Source of the DNA: Pycnopodia helianthoides
Lineage: Eukaryota; Echinodermata; Asteroidea; Forcipulatida; Asteriidae
DNA: 64,000 bases
Direction: 5' to 3'
Assembly (NCBI GenBank): GCA_032158295.1
Contig: CM063256.1
Location: 14,740,953 to 14,804,952, forward strand
Shown one piece after another: positions 49,297 to 61,333 of the stretch. A program made the translations under genes and the position numbers. Positions within the stretch are counted from its first letter, which is position 1, and the number at the start of each line of letters is the position of its first letter. Below the pieces are notes generated by a model. It ran no database searches. It was not told the origin of the DNA and saw only the letters and a list, made by a program, of their open reading frames with translations.

Positions 49297-50977
49297 AACT
49301 GGGGGTACAAAATAATTTGGGTACGAAACAACCAGGTACAAAGCGACCTAGGTACAAAACAGCCTGAGTACTAAAAAACTTGGATATGAAACAACCACGT
49401 GGTACAAATGGCGGACCTGGGTCACAAAACAGCCTGAGTATGAAATGACTTGGGTACGAAACAACTTGAGTACTAAACAACTTGGGTATGAAAAAACCTG
49501 AGTACGAAACAACTGGATGCGAAACAGCCCGAGTACTAAACAACCAGGGGACAAAACGACCTGGTACAAAACAGCCTGAGTACATTAAAACTTGGGTATG
49601 AAACAACTGAGTACTAAACAACTTGGGTATGGAACACCTGGTACGAAACAACCTGGTGCAAACACCTGGATACGAAGACAACACCTGTACTAAACAACTG
49701 GTATGAAACAACCTTGGGTATGAAACAACCTGAGTACTAAACAACTTGGGTATGAAAACAACAACTTGGGTATGAAACAATCCTGGTACTAAACAACTTG
49801 GGTATGAAACAACCTGAAATACTAAACAACTTGGGTATGAAACAAACATGAGTACTAAACAACTTGGGTATGAACATCCTGAGTACTAACAACTTGGGTA
49901 TGAAACATCCTGAGTACTAAACAACTTGGGTTGAAACACCCTGAGTACTAAACAACTTGGGTATGAAACAACCTGAGTACTAAACAACTTGGGTATGAAA
50001 CAACTGGTACTAAACAACTTGGGTATGAAACAACCTGAGTACTAAACAACTTGGGTATGAAACAACCTGGGTACGAAACAACTTGGGTATGAAACAACCT
50101 GAGTACTAAACAACTTGGGTATGAAACAACCTGAGTACTAAACAACTTGGGTATGAAACACCTGGTACTAAACAACTTGGGTATGAAACAACCTGAGTAC
50201 TAAACAACTTGGGTATGAAACAACCTGAGTACTAAACAACTTGGGTATGAAACACCAGGGTACAAACAACCTTGGGTATGAAACCTAGTACTAAACAACT
50301 TGGGTATGAAACAACCTGAGTACTAAACAACTTGGTATGAAACATCCTGAGTACGAAACAACTTGGGTATGAAACAACCTGAGTACTGAAAAACTTGGGT
50401 ATGAAACACCTGAGTACTAAACAACTTGGGTATGAAACATCCTGAGTACTAAACAACTTGGGTACTAAACAACCTGAGTACTAAAAACTTGGGTAGAAAC
50501 ACTCTGAGTACTAAACAACTTGGGTATGAAACACCCTGAGTACTAAACAACTTGGGTATGAAACAACCTGAGTACTAAACAACTTGGGTATGAAACAAAC
50601 CTGAGTACTAAAAACTTTGGGTATAAAACACCTGAGTACTAAAAGACTTGGGTATGAAACATCTGAGTATTAAACAACTTGGGTATGAAACATCCTGAGT
50701 ACTAAACAACTTGGGTATGAAACACCTGAGTACTAAACAACTTGGTATGAAACAACCTGAGTACTAAACAACTGGGTTGAAACATCCTGAGTACTAAAAT
50801 ACTTGGGTAGAAACACTTGAGTATAAACAACTTGGGTATGAAAACAATCCTGGTACTAAACAACTTGGGTATGAAACAACCTGGGTACTAAACAACTTGG
50901 GTATGAAACATCCTGGGTACAAAATGACATAGGTATAAACGAGGTGGGTACGAAACGACTTGGATTTACGAAACGAC
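49297..50977. repeat. 1.7-kb satellite, 32-bp unit made of two 16-bp halves
   Basis: About 50 copies of a 32-bp unit. The two halves, CTAAACAACTTGGGTA and TGAAACAACCTGAGTA, are diverged versions of one 16-bp sequence. Units in the middle are nearly uniform, while those at both edges differ (ACCTAGGTACAAAACAGC; TACGAAACGACTTGG). Many units carry 1-3 base deletions. The 195-codon minus-strand frame at 49262-49849 is a translation of the repeat, not a gene. Confidence 0.92.
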
Positions 50978-52058
50978 CGACATTGGCTCTTCCCGTTTGC
51001 TTGAACTCAAAACAACAGTTAACTTAAAACAAAACTCGGTTAAAAAAAAAGAACATACAATTATATTTCCTTATAATAATCCAGCAAACAAGACAAGTCA
51101 TCACATCACAACGTTAATTGAATTATATTTAAACAATACAAAAAAGAAAAATTAACAAAATGGATACTGCCCCCAACGGCCAAAAACAAGCCTCTTCTGT
51201 CCTGAGAATCTTTAAACGAATGTGTGTAGGGCCTTCTTGGGCATCCTTTTTTTGAAAAGGTGAGGGGAGAGCTTTTTCAAAAGTTGAAGCTTTTTTTGTC
51301 TAATGGGCTAATACCCACGAGGAGTCCTGAACCCACACATCAAACATGATTACAACAGACATCCAAGCCAACCCCTTTCAGCCTAAAACCATATGCTGTA
51401 TACTGCTTAATCCACTCAAGTCATAGCTCCGGAAACAGTCAGTCAATCTACGCACTTGGCATCAACTCCAAAAACATATCACTCCCCCCCCCTCTATAAG
51501 AGCCGGGTTGCAACCACTTTACCCCCTCTCCCGATCCTGTTCCAGATAACATGGCATGCTTCCAGGAGCACTGGCACGAGAAGAGGGGGCGGGGCTTGCA
51601 AATACGGACAATAATAGCCCGTACAAAGCAGTCTATAAGTTAAAGGCTAAATTCACCAACTCTTTTTGACAAAAACTTCACAGCTTTCCGTGAAGATTGG
51701 ACTCGAAAAGGTGAACCCAGCCGTTAGCAATAATGTGTTTATTTCTGCCCAATTGATAACGATTCAATCGACTTCAGACTTTTAACAGAATGACTAGTCT
51801 ACCAGTGTCAGTGGGCACGGAATGTTTCGTTTTTAAAAGGTCAGAATTTTTTATTTTTTTTTACTTTGTCCGTGTTATTAGTTATTATTGTAACCAATTC
51901 GAGATTGAAGTAAATTGACCTCCATTATGACGCGTTCGTCTTTATAGGCAGAACGTTCTGGTTCCCTAATGGTATGATCATGGAGGTAGAATTAGATTGG
52001 TACCCACGATTACGAAAGCCCAAGGGAACTTGACAAACCTAAAAACTTGCATGGTAAT
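50978..52058. other. No gene recognised
   Basis: Sequence flanking the satellite. A C run near 51484. Nothing identifiable. Confidence 0.5.
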
Positions 52059-52072
52059 GGTCTTAAGAGACC

Positions 52073-52140
52073 AAGTGTACTTGACAGGACTGCTGCAGTG
52101 TTTAACTTCATGCTAAACACTGCAGTTCAACAGTACACTT
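52073..52140 (+). other. Hairpin resembling a miRNA precursor (or small foldback)
   Basis: The 5' arm AAGTGTAC-TTGA...CTGCAGTGTTTA pairs with TAAACACTGCAG-T-TCAA-CA-GTACACTT around a 9-base loop (ACTTCATGC). That is 24 paired bases with an asymmetric bulge of 8 bases on the 5' side. A second small palindrome, GGTCTTAAGAGACC, sits just upstream (52059-52072). No known miRNA seed was recognised. Size and loop suit a pre-miRNA, but a decayed foldback transposon is equally possible. Confidence 0.35.
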
Positions 52141-52297
52141 GAATTTATTCACTCCTTCTTTATTTCTTATAGAGTATAAAAGCACAAAAACAAAAACTCC
52201 AAATCTAAAATCATATTGATGTCTCCTTACCAAATAACAGCTCGTTGAGATTTTATCAGATTACGGGTAAAATTATGTGCCTCATAAGGCACTCAAA

Positions 52298-52778
52298 TTA
52301 GCAAGCAAAATGGCTGACAGGAGACTCGACAGCTGTTTCATGTTTACATAAGATGTTTTGCCGATCTATAATACTGACACTTGTAGGAAACGCACTTACT
52401 GCTTTTGACATTAAGGGGAAACGTAAACGTCCGTCGGGAACGCAACAGGGTAGCCGAGGACGGATTGATGGGGGGTACGAGAGGCAGGGGGTACAACTCA
52501 ACTACACGGCTCCACAGAGGGAACGGAAATCCCACGTTAGGCATGAACGGGGGATCGATCACCATGGGACAAGTGGTAACGATGTGAATCGATTATTCGA
52601 TGTCCGGCCGATTGGTATCAGTGTTGTGTGGTTATACGATCCAGCTTCGATGGATATCGGAGACTGGGTGGTTGGGTCTCGCAAATTATCGAAAGAGAGA
52701 CACTTTGTGGAACACAGTGTAACATGACCTCATATAATAATACTGCTCTCACGATAGAGTGAGATCCGTAAGGTCTCT
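52298..52778. other. Orphan open frame region
   Basis: A 124-codon frame (52353-52727, plus) contains an AG acceptor-like CTTGTAG just before GAAACGCAC (about 52388). No domain is recognised and the opposite strand is also partly open, so I do not call a gene. Confidence 0.35.
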
Positions 52779-53172
52779 TTAAAGGTGCTGCATACGTTTG
52801 GTAATTGGAGCCTGCTGATTGTGTTCATCCTATATAAATGTAGGTACATACAATAAAACTCACCTGAGAAAATTTCACTTCGAAAGGTGGTCGCGTTTTT
52901 GAGATATCACCGAAAAACCGGAGCGAATATTTCCACGCAGGAAGAATATTCCCCATAGGAATACACAGTCTGGGAAGCGTTTCTGACAGAAACGCTTCTC
53001 AGATTCAAATTTTTGGAATAAAAAGTGATATATTTTCCATAACCGTAGTACTTCGAAGTTAAACGTTTCTCAAAATTCATTATACTACCCAAAGCTGCTG
53101 TACTTCTTACCAAGTAAGTTTTTATTGCCATTAATTTTCAGAGTCATTACCAAACGTGTACTGTGCCTTTAA
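52779..53172 (+). mobile_element. Family C TTAA element
   Basis: Ends TTAA-AGGTGCTGCATACGTTTGG and CAAACGTGTACTGTGCCT-TTAA, imperfect inverted repeats of about 20 bp with TTAA at both ends. Internal parts resemble B (AAGTAAGTTTTTATTGCC; AACGTTTCTCAAAATTCATTA), and a diverged form of the common core lies at about 52858-52911. No coding capacity. Confidence 0.7.
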
Positions 53173-53485
53173 CTCCCAAGTGATTCCCACAACGCAAAGC
53201 TACACCCGTCCTTTCAGTACACTGCTTGGAATGAGAATAACAAAGTGTACAAGAGAAGTTATTGTTGGAGAGTTTTGACCTCCGTAAGGTTCAATTCCAC
53301 CTTTTAAGATCCTTCATTTAAAAAAAAAAGTTTGTTTGTATCTTGTGAATTTCACCTTAAACGTTATTTAGGAAGCTTGATCGATGTTGGGATAAACGCA
53401 ATGCCGAAAAAAGAGAAGAGGAATTGAACATATAAAAAAATATAGAAATAATGAAATAAGATTATATAAAGGGCATAAATTATAT

Positions 53486-53627
53486 ACAAATAAATAAATA
53501 CATAAATACATAAATAAAAACAAAAAATTAAATAAGTAAATACATAAATAAATAAAATAAACAAATAAATAAACACATAAATAAATAAATAAACAAATAA
53601 ATAAAATAAATAAATACATATACTGTC
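53486..53627. repeat. (AAAT)n-rich tract
   Basis: Imperfect AAAT repeat with TACA interruptions. A second tract of the same type lies at 53860-53912. Confidence 0.92.
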
Positions 53628-53859
53628 GCAATAGTGTTCTTTGTTCTGTTCAAGACGATCACTTGATTTTGTTTCTAGTTACGTTGTAAGTTAATTGTTT
53701 CATTCGTTGTCTTCATTTAATATGCACTAAATTGTTAACCTCCTGACTGTAAATATTGTAAATTATTGTTAATTTGTTTCTTGTGAAACTATAATTTTTG
53801 TTTTTTTGTGTGCGAGAAATGAAATAAATGGAGCTGTATAGCTCCACTTTAACGGAAAA

Positions 53860-53912
53860 ATAAATAAATAAAATAAATAAATCAATAAATAAATGAATAA
53901 ATATACAAGTAA
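53860..53912. repeat. (AAAT)n tract, second
   Basis: Short AAATAAATAAAT run about 230 bp from the first tract. Confidence 0.85.
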
Positions 53913-54556
53913 ATACAAACAAAAAGTGGGTACTTATATAGTCACCATCATTCAAACTTAAAAACATCTTAAGTCTTGTTGTGATTGCCACCAAAGAGGT
54001 TTCGTAGTCTAGTGTCCTCAAAGGGCACCAACCGTGAAGACGAAATGGATACCGAAGAAGGAAACTGACATACAGTCAAGGAATTGATGAACCAACCATG
54101 AGTAATCTCGGAGAAAATAGTCGACCGTTTGTTCTCAAGAAGATCGTCGCCAGCGCGTACCGAACCGCAGACTGCCGGCACACAGAAGGGTGCAAAACTG
54201 AACTACATAAATCACGAAGGTGGGGGGGGGGGGAGCTTGGCGCTCTGTTTGACTCGACGATCGCCTTGAAGGGCGCCCTCTCCCGTAAGATGGGTCACCA
54301 TTCACCGTTAATAAACCACTCAATAACCATGGTGAATCGAAGCAGCATTTTTAAAAGTGATCTCACTATAAAGTTGAGCTATAGCTTGAACAATGCATTT
54401 TTTTCTAAGAAACATTTATTCTGCCGTTGAACAGTGAAACTGACTCCATTTCCCCCTAGTCTCACACAAAATCAGGCGACGTGACAGCAATAGGAAATGA
54501 TTAACAAACAAAAGGTTATAACACATTATGCAGCTCACCTATGGGCATTTACAATC

Positions 54557-54940
54557 TTAAAGGAACATTACAGAATTGGTAAGAACAAAACTTGTAAAAT
54601 ATACTTTTTGATCACAGATTGACATAAAACTTACACGGTCTAATGATGATGATAGTAGAAAACATCCCTTGAAATATTTCTGTCTGAAATGCCATATTTG
54701 ATGAGAAATGAATAAACTAATTTTCTGATTGGAGTTTATCGCTCAGTGAGCGTTTTATTCATTTGTTGAATCTATATGATTCATGCAAATGTGTAATCTG
54801 TTTTTCACTTTATTCTCGTGACCCAGATGGCCGATCGATCTCAAACTTCTACAGTTTATGTATATGGTGGATTACATAAAGTGCTTACACTGCCAGCAAC
54901 AGTTTTGTTAGCAAAAACCAATTCTGTAACGTTCCTTTAA
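54557..54940 (-). mobile_element. Family A TTAA element, copy A8
   Basis: Reverse orientation. The right terminus has one change (CTGTAACGTTCC). GTTTGTCAG is deleted between two CAG triplets inside the common core (CTTCTACAGTTTATG), which looks like slippage across a short direct repeat. Confidence 0.86.
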
Positions 54941-55144
54941 TCACACATGTTCATGTACACTATTACAAAGACCACCTGTTGGAATGTTAAAATAGCCAGT
55001 TCAACCCTAGCTAAACCTGTGCACATTTTCACGGCCATGCTTAGCGTGGAATTCTGCGCTTACATCCCAAGGAACTTATGTGCTTTACAGGGCGCCGTAG
55101 AGCAAATAATTCCACGGTAAGCCAACCTATGGAATTGGAACCCT

Positions 55145-55310
55145 GGGCCCAATTTTAAAGCGCTGCTTAACGGTAAGATTATATATACGTGCTTTCTGTA
55201 GCAGATAAAAATTGCTTAAATAAGCGTAAGTGTATTTCACAGGTTAGCAAGAAAATTAGATGGCCAGCATGTGCGTTCACCATGGATTCGCGTTGTTACG
55301 TCATTCACTT
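55145..55310 (+). mobile_element. GGGCCC element, one-ended relative
   Basis: GGGCCCAATTTTAAAGCGCT then GCTTAACGGTAAGATTATAT. The opposite terminus is not recognisable, so the right limit is approximate. Confidence 0.4.
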
Positions 55311-55347
55311 CCATACAGTATACATGTAAGCACTGGAAGATCCTTCA

Positions 55348-55930
55348 AGTACAAAATGATGTCAAAATCCAAACAACGTTCGATGATGTCACATTTCGTA
55401 TCTAATGGTCTGTACGATTTTGTCAAGAGAATTTTAGTTCATTCCTGAATGTCGATGCTGTTCAATCAAAACGGCATTGAATTTTGACTGGCACGACAAA
55501 TTCCCCTTTGGAATGTATACAGACCCATTTGTTCTCGAAGTTCGTCGACGTCACACTTCAAATTTCGCTATGGAAGAATATCAAATAAAATGGCATTTGA
55601 CACCATTTCAACGTGAGGTTAGAGACTTGTATTCCCCCTCCCCAACTTTCACGAGGAATTTATCTATAGATAGGTTGCAGTGTGCCGTAAATCGGCCATC
55701 TTTACGGGCAGTTTAGAACAAACAGTCGTGCGTTTCGTGTGAGAACGGCGTGCAACACGCGCGCAATTTCACGAAACTCATTGCAGGATTGGTCAGTGAA
55801 CAACGCGGCTGCGTTAATAAGTTGAGCGTTTGACGCACCTGCAAGCCAACATGCACTTTGCCCGTAAAGATGGCGTCTACTGGGAACTATCTATTGGAGA
55901 ATGAGTGCATCACAAACTGAATTTGACCTT
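55348..55930 (+). mobile_element. Second copy of family I, interrupted by another element
   Basis: Matches the 39.25 kb copy through CAAGT...AAATCCAAA, ACGTTCGATGATGTCACATT, TGGCATTTGACACCATTT, ACGTGAGGTTAGAGACTTGT, and again ATTGGAGAATGAG...AAACTGAATTTGACCTTGG. The match is split by the insertion at about 55668-55888. The right end decays into a C-tract. Confidence 0.65.
55668..55888. mobile_element. Small element inserted inside family I copy 2
   Basis: About 220 bp absent from the uninterrupted copy at 39.7 kb. Its ends carry inverted CGGCCATCTTTACGGGCA and TGCCCGTAAAGATGGC, part of about 35-bp imperfect inverted repeats. ATCTAT occurs on both sides (55662-55667 and 55889-55894), a plausible 6-bp target duplication. 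Confidence 0.55.
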
Positions 55931-55935
55931 GGAGC

Positions 55936-57295
55936 CCCCCCCCCCTATTCAAGAGTGTTGGCTGCATGAACACGAATCAAACAAAACAACTGCTGCATAT
56001 TTTCCGGGCTTATGTTTTGTTCCGTCGGTCCTTTCTCCTCGTTGTGTACTTTGCTATTCACTACAACCTTCTCTTTTGAATGTGACATCTCAGACAGGGA
56101 TACCGTCTTCATCCTTCTCACTACCCCCCTCCATCCTCCTCCTCCTCCTCATCCTCATTCTCAAAATCGTTTTGCATTTTATGTCTCCTCATGGACTGAA
56201 CGCACAGTATCAATCTTTCATCCCCGTCCCTTCCCCTTGAGAATGTATTCTCAATGTCTTCCCAATTTCTCCCGTCTGAAAAAGCTGCAACCTTATCACA
56301 CTGAAGGCCCTATTCAATTACCGTGCAATCTCTATAACCCAGCGTACTCCCTACATCTCCCCGCGTCTCCTCGCGTGTCTGCTCCCTGTCTAATCTGATT
56401 TTCTACCCGTACACCTTCCATCGATGATCGGACCCTTAATATGCATCCCATCACAGCCAAATCCAAAAACCTCTTGGCCTTGAGGTTAAGAGTCATCCAG
56501 AATGAGAAGACGGAAGACAACGGAACGGGAATTCTCATCTATACAGCGGGCCGCGACTACAGAGTTGATGCTCTCAAGGGGTTTGGGACTTTTCAATGGC
56601 AAGACCGTCTTTGGTTTGTCTCCGGTTTGCCCCGCCGTTCTTTAGTCCTTTTCCCCCCCGTTGGCGACCTTCCTTGGGACGCCTCATAGTCTCATCACGA
56701 GTCACACCAAACAAAGGCACGGTGGACAATTATTAGATATACCTGGCACATTATGGCGATCTGTAATACTTCAATAGAAACCCTCTTCACTCCAATCTGC
56801 GGATGATTTTTTATTTAATACTGAAGTAGTGTATAATGGGATAGGATTAAAGGTGCTCTCGGTTGATGACAAATCATGAATGTTTTACATTACTGTTCAT
56901 TACGTGGATTACACAACCGCATCACTCAAATTACACCAACTCCATGAGAACTTAAAGGAACTAATTGAACAATTATGATCCACATCCACACAAATTACAT
57001 TACACGATACAGGCATGCCTTTGATTATCATAGGTAATGTGAAATGATGGCCCAATGTTGGACGAAATATAACGTTATTAACTTATTATTTGCATGTATT
57101 TTAATCCAATAAATAGTCACATTATTTTCCTCATCGAGGAGCAGCATCCACGTAGTTATTCGCTACAGCGTCTAAAAGTGAAAAAAGCAAAATGTCCAAC
57201 TTATGAATAGGCAACATATAGCACAAACAAATATCAACAACGACGACAACGACGATGACGACAACGACGACGACAACATCGTCAACACATAACAT

Positions 57296-57363
<68 letters not shown>

Positions 57364-59941
57364 AAAACAACAGCGGCAGCAGCAACAACATCAACAAACA
57401 ACAAAGAAACAAAGAAACTGTGCACGGTAAAACTTACAACACTAAACACAACAATATGAACAAGATATAGCCTACATCTGCCTCAGTTCTAGTCGATTAC
57501 TGAACTACCCGCATTAGTATAAGTCGCATCATTGCAGCGTCTTGATCAAAACGTACCATCAACAAAAAATACAAATGAATACATCATGCCATGCGTCTAT
57601 TGCACAAACATGATGAGCAGAAACACATGGGGCAGAGTATAACTATAACCCAACCAATAAAATATTCAGTTCCGAAATGGGAACACCGAAAGGAGTAAAT
57701 TACCTCCTCCACCGCTTTAAGGTTTTGCGCTAAAAGGATTTGACCACAGAGGAACTCTTTCCCCACCGATTCCATGCTATAAGAGCCATTGCCCAGTGGA
57801 CTGGTGCAGTGGGGCCGCCGGTGAATTTACACGGGGTCTTATCTGGTCTAATGGACGGGGTATTTCCGCATTACTGTGGCAGTAATTCTCCCGGCCTGTG
57901 TTTAGCTTCTACCAGTGCTCCGTTTCGGAATCCACTTCCTATCTAGGAATAGTGGCCAAGTGGAATTCCTCTGACATCAACAAACCGATGGTTTTTAAGT
58001 TAATGTCAGCGATTATTTTCATTCCCTGCCTCTTCCACGACCCTAATTGAGTACAACATTCAACCACTTTCAAAAAGACGAACGAAGACATTTTTGGAAA
58101 AAAACAACTAAACCCGTCACGGTAAAAGCCGGTAACCTTAGAATTTGTTAGGAGAAAATCGTCACCACAGCACATGGAGTATAACATTTCGAAGGTTCAC
58201 ATGGGAGGTCACTGTCAAAGCCAAACGAGAAATCTGTTTCCATTCGAGAAATCTGTTTTAAGAACACAGAATCAACTGAGAACGTATTGGCGATCTAACA
58301 TTAAGCCACAGGAAAGATACTTTTTAAACATGTCTTTAACCAAAACTTCCCGTTTTCTTTTTTACAACTCTGTCTCATCCAGCCTCATTCATCTGATTTC
58401 GGCTCCACCCCGCATAAAACCATTCATATCCTCGTCTTAAACCTAAGTAACCAAACGGATACACTCCTGGCACTACCCCCTTACTCCTTCAGGTATGAGA
58501 CGGTGTCCTTTTTTGACTCAGAGCAGATTCGTCAACCCACCTTTGATTTCTCCCAACCCCTTGAAAGCTGTCCAAAGCAATTACGGACGGGAAGATCGAT
58601 TGATGTCCACCAATGACCTACCCGCTCTCATTGCTATGATCCGTCGGCGTGACCCTCGGTGACAGCCTCGGAGTGTCGGGGTTGGTTGAAGGAGCAAAGA
58701 TGGCGTGTGTCACTCAATTATAAAAGCTGACCTTTGAACCCACCAGACACAACAAACCATCATGGGTGCCGTCAGTCTCCAGGGAAAAGTGTGGGTGGGG
58801 CAGAGGGGGGGGGGGGGGCGGCGGATCGGACACCACTCCCACTATGACCCACTGAGTCCACGATGTGACATCTGCGTAAAGTATCCACTAGCTTTCCATA
58901 GAAAATCCACACTGTTGTAAGACTGATTTTTCAACTGTTATTATCATAATTTGCTTTTTAAATATCCTATTTCCAAATGTTACCCAGATATTTCACCAGA
59001 CAGGTTTTCGCCTTTACGGAGACGAAATCCACAAAGTAGGCTGCTGATTGTTCTTTGGGGGTGTTGTTACGGAAGAGAGGCGATTCAGTCGCACGTGAAG
59101 AGACTAATGGACACTGAATGGACGGACATTACTACCGATTGAATAAAAGATGACTTGTGGCACGTTAGAAGGCTACGCAGACTGAATTGCCAGACATTAC
59201 TGTCGCATAGAGGAGACGACGAGTTAAGGGGGCTTTGAGAACACAGTGTCATGGAGTGTGAAATGAGTAAGTCTCTTGTAAGAAGACTACAGACTAGAGC
59301 GTGCGATTTAGATGGAGACTACATGGACTTAACTGAAGTCGGCTGGGTGACATTAAAGAGGCTACGACTACTAAAACGGCCGACTCAACTGTCAAACAGA
59401 GTGGACGAGAGATTCAACCGCTTGAAAGGAGGCTACGAGAGCTTCATTTACCGTGCTACTGAATGCCAAACTAGAGTAGGAGTTAACTCTGATACTCATA
59501 TCACATAGAGTGTGTGACGATCTAGTTGCTCGTAATGAGACTAAAGACTAATATTGGCTGACACGCTTAGAGTAGGTGGCGGTCAGTGAAACGTGCTTCT
59601 ATTTTCAATGATGGTAAAAGTATACAAAATGGGACGTGTAAACATTACAATCTGGGTCAATACGCCCCCTAGTGGCAGAACATCCTTTCCGTTTTTAGTA
59701 CACACTATCCTATTTCGGTATAGTAGAAAATGGCTATGTTGGAGTCAACTAGAAATCGGCTAGCTTGTTTTTCTCCCCACACTCACATCATGAAACCGAG
59801 GCCGGAAGGCAAAAAAGTCGGATCGCTAACACAACGACGATCAGTGTTCGATTCTCGCCACTACAAACAGAGACCAAGACACTGATGCTGTCCTAATGAC
59901 CATCTACCAGTACCAGTACAGCAATTTTAGTAAAACCTAGC
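55936..59941. other. Mostly unique sequence with (CAA)n repeat
   Basis: 56000-56700 is C/T-rich with overlapping frames (56012-56398, 56441-56689) that match nothing known to me. 58805-58818 is G14. 59090-59590 is a degenerate GAGACTA/GGCTACGA-rich segment with no fixed period. No gene supported. Confidence 0.45.
57237..57365. repeat. (CGACAA)n and (CAA)n microsatellite
   Basis: A CGA/CAA-rich stretch to about 57290 passes into about 65 bp of pure CAA. The poly-Thr and poly-Val frames over it are not genes. Confidence 0.96.
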
Positions 59942-60336
59942 TTAAAGGAACATTACAGAATTGGTTTTTGCTAACAAAACAGTTGCTGGCAGTGTAAGCA
60001 CTTTATGTAATCCACCATATACATAAACTGACAAGCCTGTAGAAGTTTGAGATCGATCGGCCATCTGGGTCACGAGAAAATAGTGAAAAAACCGATTACA
60101 CATTTGCATGAAATCATTATAGATTCAACAAATGAATAAAACGCTCACTGAGCGATAAACTCCAATCGGAAAATTAGTTTATTCCTCTCTCATCAAATAT
60201 GGCATTTCAGACAGAAATATTTCAGGGGATGTTTTCTACTATCAACATCATTAGACGGTGTAAGTTTTATGTAAATCTGTGATCAAAAGTATATTTTACA
60301 AATTTGTCTCTTACCAATTCTGTAATGTTCCTTTAA
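59942..60336 (+). mobile_element. Family A TTAA element, copy A9
   Basis: Forward orientation, full length, with perfect 19-bp termini and TTAA at each end. Only scattered substitutions separate it from A6 and A10. Confidence 0.88.
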
Positions 60337-60461
60337 GAATGGCTTCACAACTCTGGGCGATGACCAGTATAAGTTTACAAGCTTGTAGAAAGATGTTTTG
60401 ATTACTTTTCGATAGGTACAAAATATTGGGATGTCAGCGATGCTGTACTACAACATCATCA

Positions 60462-60634
60462 TTTAAAACTGCTCTCAAAACTCATCTTTTTTGAAGTCAA
60501 TGTTGACCAGTGATATTCAACATTGGTCCCTTTCCTTTGGTACTGTTTCATGTATCATGAGCGAGCGCCATGAGCGCCCTTTTTGGGGCGGATACCGGCG
60601 CTATTCGAGACTTCATTATCATTATTGATTATTA
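60462..60634 (+). pseudogene. Second L2/CR1-type LINE 3' end, short
   Basis: A frame beginning at about 60462 reads FKTALKTHLF and stops, equivalent to the FKTHLF motif of the 48.7 kb copy. After it come GGCGCTATTCGAGACT and TTATCATTATTGATTATTA, like the 3' UTR tail of such LINEs. Heavily truncated. Confidence 0.5.
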
Positions 60635-60824
60635 CTTTAACGTCTGTAAGAAAACAAAACTCGCTGTGATTTAAAAATGGAGGCCTGCAGTTGGACATCC
60701 CCTAATATCAATTATCTACTCAATATTGAGGATTATCATTGAAGGAAAACAGTTTTAAAGCCAAATGTCAAATCCCACACACAGTGAAAGCTTGAGTTTC
60801 CTTCCGGTTAATACATTATTAATA

Positions 60825-60848
60825 GATATATATATATATATATATATA
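60825..60848. repeat. (TA)n microsatellite
   Basis: Twelve TA units. Confidence 0.93.
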
Positions 60849-61333
60849 CGTCTCAAGATGATACTAAATCTACTCTCAAATCGACAAGTTAAAGAATTTA
60901 TGATGGCCAAACAGCTTGAAGAGATAGTCCCAATTTCTCTGCAGGAATTCCCAAACCACGGAAGTCACAGAAACCCTCGCCCCCTAAGGTGATTATGGTG
61001 TTTTTGTGTCTTAAAGAGGCGGTATGGAACTCCACAATATTATTGACGTGAAGATGTTCGACTTGTCGTTCGAAAGCTAAGCTTGTGTCAATTTCTCACA
61101 CCCTAAACTATGTTATCCATTGAAATCAAATTAAGGCAACGAAGACTGGTCTATCCATACCGATCGAAGTTGAGTTGCTATATGTTTGGATTATGAATGG
61201 AGCAAAATGTTTACCCCCCCCCCCCCCGAACCAAGGTCTGCACTGCAGAGCTGATCATACTTTGCACAGCAAAGATCACAGCAAATGAACAAAATACATG
61301 GATTCAAGCTATGGAGATAAGCCACCTGCATTG

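Noticed and set aside
49262..49849. 195-codon minus-strand frame
   Set aside because: It is a direct translation of the 16/32-bp satellite; the peptide repeats SYPSCLVLRLFHTQVV only because the DNA repeats.
56012..56689. Overlapping 128- and 82-codon plus-strand frames
   Set aside because: C/T-rich composition explains the lack of stops; no recognised domain or splice context.
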